A program made the translations under genes and the position numbers. The notes below the pieces were generated by a model that was not told the DNA's origin, did no database searches, and saw nothing but the letters and a program-made list of their open reading frames with translations. From positions 1 to 64,000 of the forward strand of contig NZ_JABSNO010000009.1 of NCBI RefSeq assembly GCF_013294015.1: DNA of 64,000 nucleotides. The letters are read 5' to 3'. The stretch is from Frigoriflavimonas asaccharolytica (GTDB lineage Bacteria > Bacteroidota > Bacteroidia > Flavobacteriales > Weeksellaceae). Numbering within the stretch: the stretch's first letter is position 1; every line of letters begins with the position of its first letter. This document shows positions 9,671-17,986 of this stretch, piece by piece.

Positions 9671-10671
9671 AATCCAATTTCGTCTTTTTCGCTGATTTCT
9701 TTTGCATCAGGATTATTTAATAATCTTTGTTCGTCTTGCGGCTTTTGATAATGATTCAAAGAAATTACAGAATGTCTATCAATATGTCTTGGTCCTTCAA
9801 AGTTCCACAATTTTGTATCTTTTCTGTCAAATCTACAAGTGTTGCAGATCCAATCTTGTACTTCATCGTACTGGTCTTTTCTGGCGGTTACTCGTATTAT
9901 TTCTTCTCCTTTCATCCAAACAACTGCTTTTCCAGAGCATTTGGTACATTCGCAAGTGGCGTTCATTGGTTTTGTGAACCAAACTCTGCTTGCAAATCTT
10001 GCAGTTTTATCGGTAAGAGCTCCAACTGGACAAACATCAATTACGTTTCCGATGAAATCATTATCTAGTGCTTTATTCAAACCTGTAGATATTTCTGCAT
10101 GTTCGCCACGAAATAAAATTCCGTGTTCTCTTTTTTCTGTAAGTTGATTGGCTGCTAAAACACATCTTGCACACAAAATGCAACGATTCATGTTTAGTTT
10201 TATATAAGGACCAATATCTTCTGGTTCGAAGGTTCTTCTTTCAAACTCCGTTCTGGTTTGCTCGTAACCATGCTCATATCCAAGATCTTGCAAATGGCAT
10301 TCTCCTGCTTGGTCGCAAATTGGGCAATCCAAAGGATGGTTGATCAATAGAAATTCTGTAACTGCTTTTCTACCTTCTTGTGCTTTTTCTGAAGAAAGAT
10401 TTTTCACTTCCATTCCGTCCATTACTCCAGTTCTGCAACTCGCAACTAGTTTCGGCATTGGTCTAGGATCTTTCTCCGATCCTTTGGAAACTTCTACCAG
10501 GCAAGTTCTGCATCTACCTCCACTTGTTTCAAGTGGTTTATAATAGCACATTGCAGGCGGAACAGATTTACCACCAATCAATCTGGAAGCTTCTAATATC
10601 GTAATTCCAGGCTCAACTTCTGCAGTTTGCCCATCTATTGTAAATGTAAATGTTTTTTTCTCTTCGCTCAT
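9667..10671 (-). CDS. nuoG: NADH-quinone oxidoreductase subunit G, short form (Fe-S domains only)
   Basis: Peripheral-arm iron-sulfur subunit of 334 residues. In order it has an N-terminal 2Fe-2S ferredoxin domain with GGRCRTCLVEV, the His-Cys3 cluster in HPLDCPICDQAGECHLQDLG, a 4Fe-4S pair (NRCILCARC and DVCPVGALT), and a further Cys set (CECTKC ... CNTC) of the Nuo G/molybdopterin Fe4S4 type. The molybdopterin-like domain that makes E. coli NuoG about 900 residues is absent. I recall the same short form in other flavobacteria, so this is probably not a truncation here. A 171-nt gap separates it from the OMP gene; it holds a hairpin at 10723-10750. Confidence 0.93.
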   Translation of the reverse strand: MSEEKKTFTFTIDGQTAEVEPGITILEASRLIGGKSVPPAMCYYKPLETSGGRCRTCLVEVSKGSEKDPRPMPKLVASCRTGVMDGMEVKNLSSEKAQEGRKAVTEFLLINHPLDCPICDQAGECHLQDLGYEHGYEQTRTEFERRTFEPEDIGPYIKLNMNRCILCARCVLAANQLTEKREHGILFRGEHAEISTGLNKALDNDFIGNVIDVCPVGALTDKTARFASRVWFTKPMNATCECTKCSGKAVVWMKGEEIIRVTARKDQYDEVQDWICNTCRFDRKDTKLWNFEGPRHIDRHSVISLNHYQKPQDEQRLLNNPDAKEISEKDEIGL

Positions 10672-10842
10672 ATTCTTGCGATTATCATTGAGTTGGCTTT
10701 TGCCATTTTATTAAAAGATTTTAGCATTATTTGTTATAATAAATCATGCTTAAAAATTTGCTTCAAAAGTATTAAAAAAAAGCCCATTTTAAGAACTTTT
10801 TAACAAATAAATTAGGTTAACAATTTATCTTATTATTTTTGA

Positions 10843-11703
10843 TTAATTATTTCTTCGTGTATCAAAAGTATATCCTAGTCCAAAATTAATTTGTGCAAAT
10901 ACAAAATCTTGACTTGCTTTATCTGGTTTATCGTTTAATGTTGTTTTTATATCTGGCATGTTGATGTAACCTAATTTCCCTTCTAGTCTTACCATCACAT
11001 GATTCCACAGGACGAGATTTAAATTTGTTCTGGCATCCAATCCGAAACCTGCAACGTGATATCTGTCGCTTCTTTCATTATTGAATAATTTCACATTACT
11101 TTTAGGGAAAAGTACACCTGCACCACCTCCATAAGCCCACATCAAATCAACATTCTTGCTATTGTAAAAACTTTTATATTTTTCTAATCCAAGATTTACA
11201 TAATTCAGTCCATCCGTATGTTCGAAGGTTAAAAATTCTCCGTCTGATAAATTTACTTCGCCATTTTGAACATATGCTGCATATTTCGGATCGGAAATAC
11301 TTCCTTCAAAGTTTGCATTTTGGTTTTGATCGATAACATACTTCATATGATCTTGTGCAATAACCAATGCTAAATTATCTTTGATAAAATAGCCAACTTT
11401 TGCATTAAATTGGGGTATCGTCAAACTCAAAGGATCAAAATAATCAATGCCAAAAGTAGTAGGACGATCATTTGCGACAACTTTGTTTAAAGTAAAATCA
11501 TAACCATTACCTTGGAAATGAATATTAGAATTGCTGAAAGCCGCTCTGTTATATCCCCAAAAAATGAACATATGCCCTTTGCTCACAAATTTTTTTGCAA
11601 AATCTCCGTCATGAACATTTCTTAAAGAATCTATTTTTTGCGCAGTTGCAAAACTAAATCCTAAAAATAAACCTATTAAAACTATTGCTTTCTTCATTTT
11701 CAT
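10843..11703 (-). CDS. Outer-membrane beta-barrel protein inserted in the nuo operon
   Basis: A 286-residue protein with an N-terminal signal peptide (about residues 1-21, ending ATAQ). It has many alternating hydrophobic/aromatic strands and a C-terminal strand ending in an aromatic-rich FGLGYTF, typical of an outer-membrane beta-barrel. It resembles flavobacterial outer-membrane beta-barrel proteins of no known function. It lies on the same strand between nuoF (44 nt before it) and nuoG (171 nt after it), so it is probably co-transcribed with complex I, although no biochemical link is known. The wide gap to nuoG may hold a secondary promoter or processing site. Confidence 0.75.
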   Translation of the reverse strand: MKMKKAIVLIGLFLGFSFATAQKIDSLRNVHDGDFAKKFVSKGHMFIFWGYNRAAFSNSNIHFQGNGYDFTLNKVVANDRPTTFGIDYFDPLSLTIPQFNAKVGYFIKDNLALVIAQDHMKYVIDQNQNANFEGSISDPKYAAYVQNGEVNLSDGEFLTFEHTDGLNYVNLGLEKYKSFYNSKNVDLMWAYGGGAGVLFPKSNVKLFNNERSDRYHVAGFGLDARTNLNLVLWNHVMVRLEGKLGYINMPDIKTTLNDKPDKASQDFVFAQINFGLGYTFDTRRNN

Positions 11704-11747
11704 AATAGGATTTCATCCTATTCTTTATTATATCGTCACTTCGTGAC

Positions 11748-13103
11748 TTAATTTGTTGCTGCTACAGGAATTGGATCTGCATAATTTGCCAATCCATAGT
11801 TCTGCGTTAAACACAATTCTGGGTTTTTTACATACCATTCAAATTCATCTCGGAAATGGCGAATGGCTGCTGCAACTGGCCAAGCTGCCGCATCTCCAAG
11901 TGGACAGATAGTATTTCCTTCTATTTTTCTTTGGATGTCCCAAAGCAAATCTATATCTGCCATTGTGCCTTTCCCATTAGCAATATTTTTCAAAATTCTC
12001 CACATCCAACCTGTACCTTCTCGGCAAGGTGTGCATTGTCCACAACTTTCGTGCATGTAGAAATGTGCTAGACTTAAAGTATGTTTTACCACAGATTGAT
12101 CTTCGTCTAAGACGATGAAACCTCCAGATCCCATCATAGTTCCCGTCGCAAAACCACCATCTGCTAGAGACTCGTAGTTCATCATTCTGGGTTGTCCGTC
12201 TATAGTTTTTAGTAATAAATTTGCCGGCAAAATTGGAACTGAACTTCCACCTGGAATACAAGCTTTAAGTTTCTTACCATTTGGAATACCGCCACAATAT
12301 TCATCAGAATAAATAAATTCTTCTACAGAAATAGTCATGTCTATTTCATAAACTCCTGGTTTATTGATGTTACCACAAGCTGATATTAATTTTGTTCCAG
12401 TAGATTTACCAACTCCAATTTTTGCATATTCTGCTCCAGAATTCATTATGATTGGTACAATTGCAGCAATTGTTTCTACATTATTTACAACGGTTGGTCT
12501 TTCCCAAGCTCCCTTTACTGCGGGAAATGGTGGTTTCAATCTTGGATTCCCACGTTTTCCTTCCAAAGATTCTAATAGTGCGGTTTCTTCGCCGCAAATA
12601 TATGCTCCTGCACCTCGCTGTACGTAAATTTCGTGATCGAATCCAGTTCCGAGAATATTTTTCCCAAGAAATCCTGCTTTTTTTGCTTCTTCTATCGCTT
12701 CTTCCAAAATTTCTGTAATCCAAGCATATTCTCCACGAATATAAATGTAGGAAACATTTGCTCCCAAACAGAAGGAAGAAATTATCATTCCTTCAATCAA
12801 TAAATGTGGAATAAATTCCATCAGGTATCGATCTTTAAAAGTTCCGGGTTCAGATTCGTCTGCATTTACGACCAAATGTCTTGGTACTCCTTCTGGTTTT
12901 GCGATGAAACTCCATTTCAATCCGGTAGGAAATCCTGCACCACCTCTTCCACGAAGTCCAGAAGTTTTCACTTCTTCCAAAATTTCTTCAATTGGCATTT
13001 TAAAAGCTTTTTCTGCTGCTTCATAACCACCTTGTTTTCGGTAAGTTTCGAAATAGCGAATACCTTCTATATGTGCGTCTTTAAGTAAAAGTTTTTTACT
13101 CAT
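11748..13103 (-). CDS. nuoF: NADH-quinone oxidoreductase subunit F
   Basis: NADH- and FMN-binding catalytic subunit (451 residues). The NADH-binding glycine-rich segment LRGRGGAGFPTGLKW is near residue 50. The FMN region has GAGAYICGEETALLESLEG near residue 165. The N3 4Fe-4S ligands are in SCGQCTPCREGT, with the fourth cysteine in NTICPLGDAAAW. It follows nuoE by 11 nt. Length and all ligands are normal. Confidence 0.97.
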   Translation of the reverse strand: MSKKLLLKDAHIEGIRYFETYRKQGGYEAAEKAFKMPIEEILEEVKTSGLRGRGGAGFPTGLKWSFIAKPEGVPRHLVVNADESEPGTFKDRYLMEFIPHLLIEGMIISSFCLGANVSYIYIRGEYAWITEILEEAIEEAKKAGFLGKNILGTGFDHEIYVQRGAGAYICGEETALLESLEGKRGNPRLKPPFPAVKGAWERPTVVNNVETIAAIVPIIMNSGAEYAKIGVGKSTGTKLISACGNINKPGVYEIDMTISVEEFIYSDEYCGGIPNGKKLKACIPGGSSVPILPANLLLKTIDGQPRMMNYESLADGGFATGTMMGSGGFIVLDEDQSVVKHTLSLAHFYMHESCGQCTPCREGTGWMWRILKNIANGKGTMADIDLLWDIQRKIEGNTICPLGDAAAWPVAAAIRHFRDEFEWYVKNPELCLTQNYGLANYADPIPVAATN

Positions 13104-13114
13104 TTATAATTTTA

Positions 13115-13621
13115 TTAATTTAAAGCAACTTTACCTTCTCTACAAAGTTGAAGGATTTCGTCTACTTTTTCTATCGTTAAATGTTCTTTGTAAAATTTCC
13201 CCAATTGCATCATTGGTGCATAACCGCAAGCTCCAAGACATTCGGCAGTTTTTAATGTAAACATACCATCTGCGGTAGTTTCTCCATTTTTTATGTTCAA
13301 TGTATTCTTGATATGAGTGATTATTTGATCACTACCATTGAGCATACATGGTCCAGTTTGGCAAACTTCTAATACGTATTTTCCAACTGGCTTCATATTA
13401 AACATTGTGTAGAAAGTTGCAACTTCATACACTTCAATTGGTTTTATTTCTAAAAGTTCTGCTACATAATCCATCACTGGAATATCTAGCCAATTTCCAA
13501 ATTCTTCTTGTGCCAAATGTAAAACAGGAAGTAAAGCAGATTTTTGTTTGCCTTCTGGATATCTGGTCTTCATTAGCTGCACTTTCTGCAAAACTTCTGG
13601 TCTAAAAGCTATTTCGTTCAT
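13115..13621 (-). CDS. nuoE: NADH-quinone oxidoreductase subunit E
   Basis: The 24-kDa-type subunit, with a thioredoxin-like fold carrying the 2Fe-2S cluster N1a. The ligands are visible as CQTGPC and CLGACG, separated by about 36 residues. I take the start at 13621 (MNEIAFRPE, 168 residues). The reading frame is open 16 codons further, to 13669, but that extension is built from a heptamer tandem repeat (TACAATG) and lacks family similarity. It is followed by nuoF after 11 nt. Confidence 0.95.
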   Translation of the reverse strand: MNEIAFRPEVLQKVQLMKTRYPEGKQKSALLPVLHLAQEEFGNWLDIPVMDYVAELLEIKPIEVYEVATFYTMFNMKPVGKYVLEVCQTGPCMLNGSDQIITHIKNTLNIKNGETTADGMFTLKTAECLGACGYAPMMQLGKFYKEHLTIEKVDEILQLCREGKVALN

Positions 13622-13640
13622 TCTATTTTGTTGTAAAACG

Positions 13641-13664
13641 TACAATGTACAATGTACAGCGTAC
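13641..13664. repeat. Heptamer tandem repeat between nuoE and nuoD
   Basis: Two perfect TACAATG units and one variant TACAGCG, followed by TAC. The repeat fills the nuoD-nuoE junction just upstream of the nuoE start. Related 7-nt repeats lie at 14946-14973, 39370-39397 and upstream of rtcB. Confidence 0.7.
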
Positions 13665-13712
13665 TTCATTTTTTATCTTTAATACATTTTACTTTGTACT
13701 TAATACAAAAAG

Positions 13713-14936
13713 CTATGCATCCAGTTCGCCGGCAATTATATTCATACTACACATTGTAACAATGGCATCTGAAATAAAAGATCCTTTGATCATTTCTGGA
13801 TATGCTTGATAATATACAAAGCAAGGTCTACGGAAATGCAATCTATATGGTGATCTAGCACCATCACTTTCAAGGTAAAATCCTAATTCGCCGTTTCCAC
13901 CTTCTACAGAGTGATAAACTTCGCCTTTTGGAATTTCAGTTTCTCCCATTACAATTTTAAAATGATAGATCAATGCTTCCATTTTATTATAAACATCTGC
14001 TTTTTCTGGCAAATAAAATTCTGGAACGTCTGCATGAAAAGCTCCTTCCGGAAGATTTTCATACGCCTGCTTGATTATTTTCATACTTTCCCAAACTTCC
14101 TGCTGTCTTACCATAAAGCGATCATAAGTATCACCTGATGTTCCAACTGGTATATCAAAATCGAAATCTTCATATGAGGAATATGGAGAGGCAACTCGCA
14201 CATCATAATCTACTCCGGCTGCACGTAAATTTGGACCTGTGAAACCATAGCTTAATGCTCTTTCTGCAGAAATACCGCCAACATTTATGGTTCTATCCAT
14301 GAAGATTCTATTTCTTTCATTCAGATCACAAAATTCTTGAAACCTACCTGGAAAATCTTTTATAAAGGCTTGTATCAGTTCATGAAATTTTTCGTCGATG
14401 TCTCTTTCAAAACCACCAATTCTACCCATGTTTGTTGTTAATCTACCACCGCAAACTCTTTCGTACATTTCATAGATACGTTCTCTATCTTGGAAGATGT
14501 AAGTAAGACCAGTAATAGCACCTGCATCCATTGCTGTAACACCATTACAAATAATATGATCTGCGATACGAGCTAATTCCATAAAAATAACGCGAAGGTA
14601 ATCTACTCTTTTTGGTACTTTTATATTAAGTAGTTTTTCCATTGTCATGTGCCAACCAAAATTATTAATTGGTGCAGAGCAATAGTTTAATCGATCTGTG
14701 AGTGTAGTAATTTGAGTGTAATTTCTACGTTCGGAAATTTTTTCGAAAGCACGATGAATGTAACCTACGGTTTGTTCGGCATGTAAAATTCTTTCCCCAT
14801 CCATCGTCAAAACATTCTGGAAAATACCATGTGTTGCAGGATGTGTTGGTCCGAGATTTAGTGTATAGATCTGGCTATCATCATGATCTGAAACATCATA
14901 CTCATTAATGATATCTGATAATGCGTTGTCTTTCAT
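13713..14936 (-). CDS. nuoD: NADH-quinone oxidoreductase subunit D
   Basis: The 49-kDa-type quinone-site subunit, evolved from the large subunit of NiFe hydrogenases. The signature [13 protein letters not shown] lies near residue 25 and GRIGGFERD near residue 170. The C-terminus ends IIAGELDA, as in flavobacterial homologues. I place the start at 14936 (MKDNALSD, 407 residues). An open extension to 14987 runs through a TTGATAA heptamer repeat and is not conserved-looking. NuoC and NuoD are separate proteins here, not fused as in E. coli. Confidence 0.95.
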   Translation of the reverse strand: MKDNALSDIINEYDVSDHDDSQIYTLNLGPTHPATHGIFQNVLTMDGERILHAEQTVGYIHRAFEKISERRNYTQITTLTDRLNYCSAPINNFGWHMTMEKLLNIKVPKRVDYLRVIFMELARIADHIICNGVTAMDAGAITGLTYIFQDRERIYEMYERVCGGRLTTNMGRIGGFERDIDEKFHELIQAFIKDFPGRFQEFCDLNERNRIFMDRTINVGGISAERALSYGFTGPNLRAAGVDYDVRVASPYSSYEDFDFDIPVGTSGDTYDRFMVRQQEVWESMKIIKQAYENLPEGAFHADVPEFYLPEKADVYNKMEALIYHFKIVMGETEIPKGEVYHSVEGGNGELGFYLESDGARSPYRLHFRRPCFVYYQAYPEMIKGSFISDAIVTMCSMNIIAGELDA

Positions 14937-14945
14937 ATTTTTAAA

Positions 14946-14973
14946 ATTGATAATTGATAATTGATAATTGAAG
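14946..14973. repeat. Heptamer tandem repeat in the nuoC-nuoD junction
   Basis: Three perfect units of ATTGATA plus a partial unit, situated 10 nt upstream of the nuoD start codon. Copy-number change here would alter the nuoC-nuoD spacing, but not the proteins if nuoD starts at 14936. Confidence 0.8.
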
Positions 14974-15008
14974 AAATTGACCATCAATTATCTTAAATCA
15001 TTCATGTT

Positions 15009-15503
15009 TTACCTTCCAAACATTGCGTCGTCTTTGTCTTCTCTTGTTCCATCTTCTAAGGCATATTCTTTCAACATTGGGTGATAGCCGATGTCTTCCA
15101 TATTAAGAATTACTCTTAAATCTGGATGCCCTTTAAATAAAATACCGTAAAAATCGTAGGTTTCTCTTTCCATCCAATTTGCACCAGCATAAATATCTGT
15201 AAGGCTATCAAATTCTGCATTTAATTTAGGAGAATATGCTTTTAATCTTAATCTGTAGTTGGTTCGCATATCATGTAAATGATAAACGACTGCTAATTCT
15301 TTTTCGGGAAATTCTGGATAGTGAACACCGCAGATGTCTGTAAGGAAATCTATCTGTAAGGTAGAATCTTTCAAATGGTGGATCACTTTCTTTATCTCTT
15401 CCTTCTTTATTTCTAAAGTCAACATTCCAAAAGAGTCTTTGCTGGAAATTATTGCTCCAGGAAATTCTCTATTGATGGCTTCAAGTAAAAATTCGTTGGT
15501 CAT
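15009..15503 (-). CDS. nuoC: NADH-quinone oxidoreductase subunit C
   Basis: The 30-kDa-type subunit (164 residues) at the base of the peripheral arm. The family signature lies at the C-terminal side: ANWMERETYDFYGILFKGHP followed by LRVILNMEDIGYHPMLK. The N-terminal alpha/beta domain includes LTDICGVHYPEF. The size is that of an unfused NuoC. Gaps are 46 nt to nuoB and 72 nt to the chosen nuoD start. Confidence 0.95.
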   Translation of the reverse strand: MTNEFLLEAINREFPGAIISSKDSFGMLTLEIKKEEIKKVIHHLKDSTLQIDFLTDICGVHYPEFPEKELAVVYHLHDMRTNYRLRLKAYSPKLNAEFDSLTDIYAGANWMERETYDFYGILFKGHPDLRVILNMEDIGYHPMLKEYALEDGTREDKDDAMFGR

Positions 15504-15549
15504 AATTGATAATATACCTTTAGAAATTTCTAAAATTTATTTATTTAAA

Positions 15550-16107
15550 TTAATTAATTCCGTAAGATAATAGCATTTCTGCATATTCTGGGGAATCTCT
15601 TCTTCTCAAACTTTCACTTTCGCACAGAGCTTGAACTTGCATCACACCTTCTATAATCTGCTCTGGTCTTGGTGGACAACCTGGTACGTAAACATCTACA
15701 GGTATGATTCTGTCTATACCCTGAAGTACAGAATAACTATCAAAAATTCCACCACTGCTTGCACAAGCTCCAACAGCAACTACCCATTTTGGTTCTGCCA
15801 TTTGTGTGTATACTTGTTGTAAAACAGGACCTAATTTTTTAGAAATCGTGCCGCAAACCATCAACATATCTGCTTGGCGAGGTGAAAATGAATTTCTTTC
15901 CATTCCAAATCTAGAAGCGTCATACGTTGGATTTAGTGTAGCCATAAATTCTATTCCACAACAAGATGTTGCAAACGGAAGTGGCCAAAGCGAAAATTTT
16001 CTCGCCATACCAACTACATCACTTAGTTTTGTTGCAAAAAATCCTTCTCCTTCAAATCCCTCTGGTGCGGGAGCATCGGTTATTATTGTTGGTTTTATGT
16101 CAGACAT
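15550..16107 (-). CDS. nuoB: NADH-quinone oxidoreductase subunit B
   Basis: Subunit of 185 residues that binds cluster N2, the last electron donor to quinone. The tandem cysteines are in ATSCCGIEF near residue 50. The other ligands lie in GACASSGG and in VPGCPPRPEQI. The central segment MERNSFSPRQADMLMVCGTI is typical of the family. It lies 87 nt downstream of nuoA. Confidence 0.97.
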   Translation of the reverse strand: MSDIKPTIITDAPAPEGFEGEGFFATKLSDVVGMARKFSLWPLPFATSCCGIEFMATLNPTYDASRFGMERNSFSPRQADMLMVCGTISKKLGPVLQQVYTQMAEPKWVVAVGACASSGGIFDSYSVLQGIDRIIPVDVYVPGCPPRPEQIIEGVMQVQALCESESLRRRDSPEYAEMLLSYGIN

Positions 16108-16194
16108 TTTTTTTAATTTAAAGTTAGAAGTGTATTTTCAAAATATTTAAAATTGAAAAATCACTTTTTAAAAACTCATTACAAGTAGAATTTA

Positions 16195-16566
16195 CTATTT
16201 ATCCCAATCTAAAGCTCCTCTTTTCCAGACATAAATAAATGCCATGAAAAATACAGCAACAAACATTACAACTGCTAAGAAACCTTCCATTCCAAATTCT
16301 CTAAAATTAATAGCATAAGGATAGAAAAAGACAATTTCTATATCAAAAAGCACAAATAAAACTGCGGTAAGAAAATACTTGATAGAAAATGGTGTTCTTG
16401 CATTTCCTTCAACTTCTACACCACACTCAAAACTAGAATTTTTTTGTAATGTTGTGTCTTTTTGTTGTGGTCCAAGATATTTTGCTCCTATTAAAGAAAT
16501 AGCAACAAAACCTATTCCTACAGAGGCTTGAAGCAATATTGGAATGTAACTTTCTGGTAAACTCAT
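16195..16566 (-). CDS. nuoA: NADH-quinone oxidoreductase subunit A
   Basis: First gene of the operon, a 123-residue membrane subunit with three helices. The family signature is clear: FECGVEVEGNARTPFSIKYF followed by LTAVLFVLFDIEIVFFYPYA. The start ATG is 23 nt from a Bacteroidota-type -7 box (TAACTTTG at 16589-16596, minus strand), which fits a short 5' leader for the whole operon. Confidence 0.96.
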   Translation of the reverse strand: MSLPESYIPILLQASVGIGFVAISLIGAKYLGPQQKDTTLQKNSSFECGVEVEGNARTPFSIKYFLTAVLFVLFDIEIVFFYPYAINFREFGMEGFLAVVMFVAVFFMAFIYVWKRGALDWDK

Positions 16567-16588
16567 TAAATATGTTATTTAAGTTCTA

Positions 16589-16620
16589 CAAAGTTAATGA
16601 ATAAAGTGTGAATTGCGAAA
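16589..16620 (-). promoter_or_regulatory. Probable nuo operon promoter
   Basis: On the minus strand TAACTTTG (16589-16596) matches the Bacteroidota -7 consensus TAnnTTTG. The -33 position has a weak TTTC about 20 nt upstream. The predicted transcript would start about 15 nt before the nuoA ATG. Confidence 0.6.
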
Positions 16621-16682
16621 TTTAGAAGTGAAAAAAATAGTATTATTTCTTTATAAATATATTTTAATAGAAAAAAATCTTA

Positions 16683-16871
16683 TTATTTACCAGAAGGTTT
16701 TTTTATTTTTTGTAAAACTAACCAAGCAATGTATCCGATGTATAAAAATAAAAAGCTTGCAAATACAATATTGATGATGGTATTCAACTTCTCATCATCT
16801 ACCTGAAAAAACTGATTGTAAACGATAAATGCTACAATCATTGATAAATAAAAGGCGAGTTGTTTCTTCAA
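16683..16871 (-). CDS. Small two-helix membrane protein, unknown
   Basis: A 62-residue protein with two hydrophobic segments (about residues 6-22 and 32-54) and a basic C-terminus (KIKKPSGK). I do not recognise the family. It is on the same strand as nuoA, 116 nt upstream of it, but a nuo promoter lies in between, so it may be its own unit. Codon use looks like that of its neighbours, which favours a real gene over a chance frame. Confidence 0.55.
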   Translation of the reverse strand: MKKQLAFYLSMIVAFIVYNQFFQVDDEKLNTIINIVFASFLFLYIGYIAWLVLQKIKKPSGK

Positions 16872-17001
16872 AATAATTATAATTTAATGTGAAAATTTAT
16901 CTTCAAATTTATTGAATATAAATTTCTGCAAAGTTACCAAATTTTTAAAAGTCTAAGTAATCTCAATATATATTTAATAATTATCTACTATTAAAGACAA
17001 A

Positions 17002-17030
17002 AAATACCTCACAGTAATTGCAAGGTATTT
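17002..17030 (-). terminator. Intrinsic terminator after the DUF2383 gene
   Basis: Eight-base-pair stem AAATACCT / AGGTATTT with a 13-nt loop, followed on the minus strand by six T. It ends the unit 24 nt after the DUF2383 stop. Confidence 0.75.
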
Positions 17031-17053
17031 CTTTTTGTGAACATTTCCCTAGA

Positions 17054-17497
17054 TTAGGAAGCAAATCCCTCCATAACTTTTAATGAAGTCAATGCTTTTT
17101 CTGCAGAATCTTTTTGGTTGCGCAAAACATCTTTTACGTCTTGAGGTAATATATTGTCAGTCATCATTTCTCCGTATTCCTGAACGAAGGCCTCTTCTCC
17201 ACGTATGCATTCATCGTAGATTGCTTTGTCTCCACTTGTGAATGCATCTCTAATTGCAATCCAAGTTCTATGCAAATCTCCCGTAATGCTTGTACCTTTA
17301 ATTACTTCTCCGCCATATTTTGCAATGAGAGTTTTGATTTCATGTCCAAAATCGTATCGGTTTTTTGCTTGAGCCTCGAAATAAGCTTTCAAAGAAGTAT
17401 GTTCAATTTTTTCGCCTGCTTCTTGGTAACCTTTTTCTGCGTCGTAATTTTTCGTTATTAAATCATTTAATAGATCTACTACTTTTTCGTTTTCCAT
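17054..17497 (-). CDS. DUF2383 / PA2169-type four-helix-bundle protein
   Basis: A 147-residue all-helical protein similar to the PA2169 family (DUF2383), a ferritin-like four-helix bundle. Characteristic segments are LITKNYDAEKGYQEAGE at the start, then AQAKNRYDFGHEIKTLI and CIRGEEAFVQEYGEMM, with regularly spaced E and Y residues. Homologues are usually stress-induced, and their biochemical role is unknown. A TAGTTTTG box at 17521-17528 (minus strand), 24 nt upstream of the start, is a likely -7 element. A terminator follows, so the gene is monocistronic. Confidence 0.9.
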   Translation of the reverse strand: MENEKVVDLLNDLITKNYDAEKGYQEAGEKIEHTSLKAYFEAQAKNRYDFGHEIKTLIAKYGGEVIKGTSITGDLHRTWIAIRDAFTSGDKAIYDECIRGEEAFVQEYGEMMTDNILPQDVKDVLRNQKDSAEKALTSLKVMEGFAS

Positions 17498-17520
17498 TTT
17501 GTTTTATTTAATTGTTTAGC

Positions 17521-17528
17521 CAAAACTA
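17521..17528 (-). promoter_or_regulatory. -7 box of the DUF2383 gene
   Basis: TAGTTTTG on the minus strand fits TAnnTTTG, with a TTTG 15 nt upstream (slightly short spacing) at the end of a T-run. Confidence 0.5.
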
Positions 17529-17675
17529 TTGCATTAAAACATTCAAAAAAAGTAAAACTTATAATTTGATAAATTTTTCCAAAAATCTTACTAAATATTA
17601 ATTTATAGTATTAAATTTATATAAAATGAAGTTGTAATTTATTGAAAATTACTATTATAATTAAAAATAAATTAG

Positions 17676-17972
17676 CTAATATGTTTCTTTTTTATTTACG
17701 ATAAGATAAATAATTGGTGTGATCGAGAAAAATAGAAACATAAACAAAATCCAAAAAATTCCATTCTGCTGTTTGGTTCTAAAAATATCTACGAATACTA
17801 AAATCCAAACAAAAGTGGAGATTACTAAACCAATGTAAAGAACAGAATTACCTTTGGCAAAACCAAAAGCAAAATGTGTAATTTTTAAAAATGCACCAGC
17901 GATCAAAAATAATATTCCAGCAATGGAAATTATAAGCAAATATCTATTTTGAAGTTCGAGTAGTTTTTTCAT
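17676..17972 (-). CDS. Small membrane protein, GldL-like N-terminal type
   Basis: A 98-residue protein with three hydrophobic helices. The start (YLLIISIAGILFLIAGAFLK followed by ITHF) recalls the short membrane domain of GldL-related proteins in flavobacteria. The long periplasmic part of GldL is absent, so it is not the gliding motor subunit. The function is unknown. It starts 14 nt after the acetyltransferase stop and is probably in the same transcript. Confidence 0.6.
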   Translation of the reverse strand: MKKLLELQNRYLLIISIAGILFLIAGAFLKITHFAFGFAKGNSVLYIGLVISTFVWILVFVDIFRTKQQNGIFWILFMFLFFSITPIIYLIVNKKETY

Positions 17973-17986
17973 TGAATGGTTATTTT

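Noticed and set aside
13622-13669. Longer NuoE starting at 13669
   Set aside because: The added 16 codons consist mostly of the heptamer repeat. The family N-terminus begins at 13621.
14937-14987. Longer NuoD starting at 14987
   Set aside because: The added 17 codons are heptamer repeat; MKDNALSD at 14936 is the plausible start.
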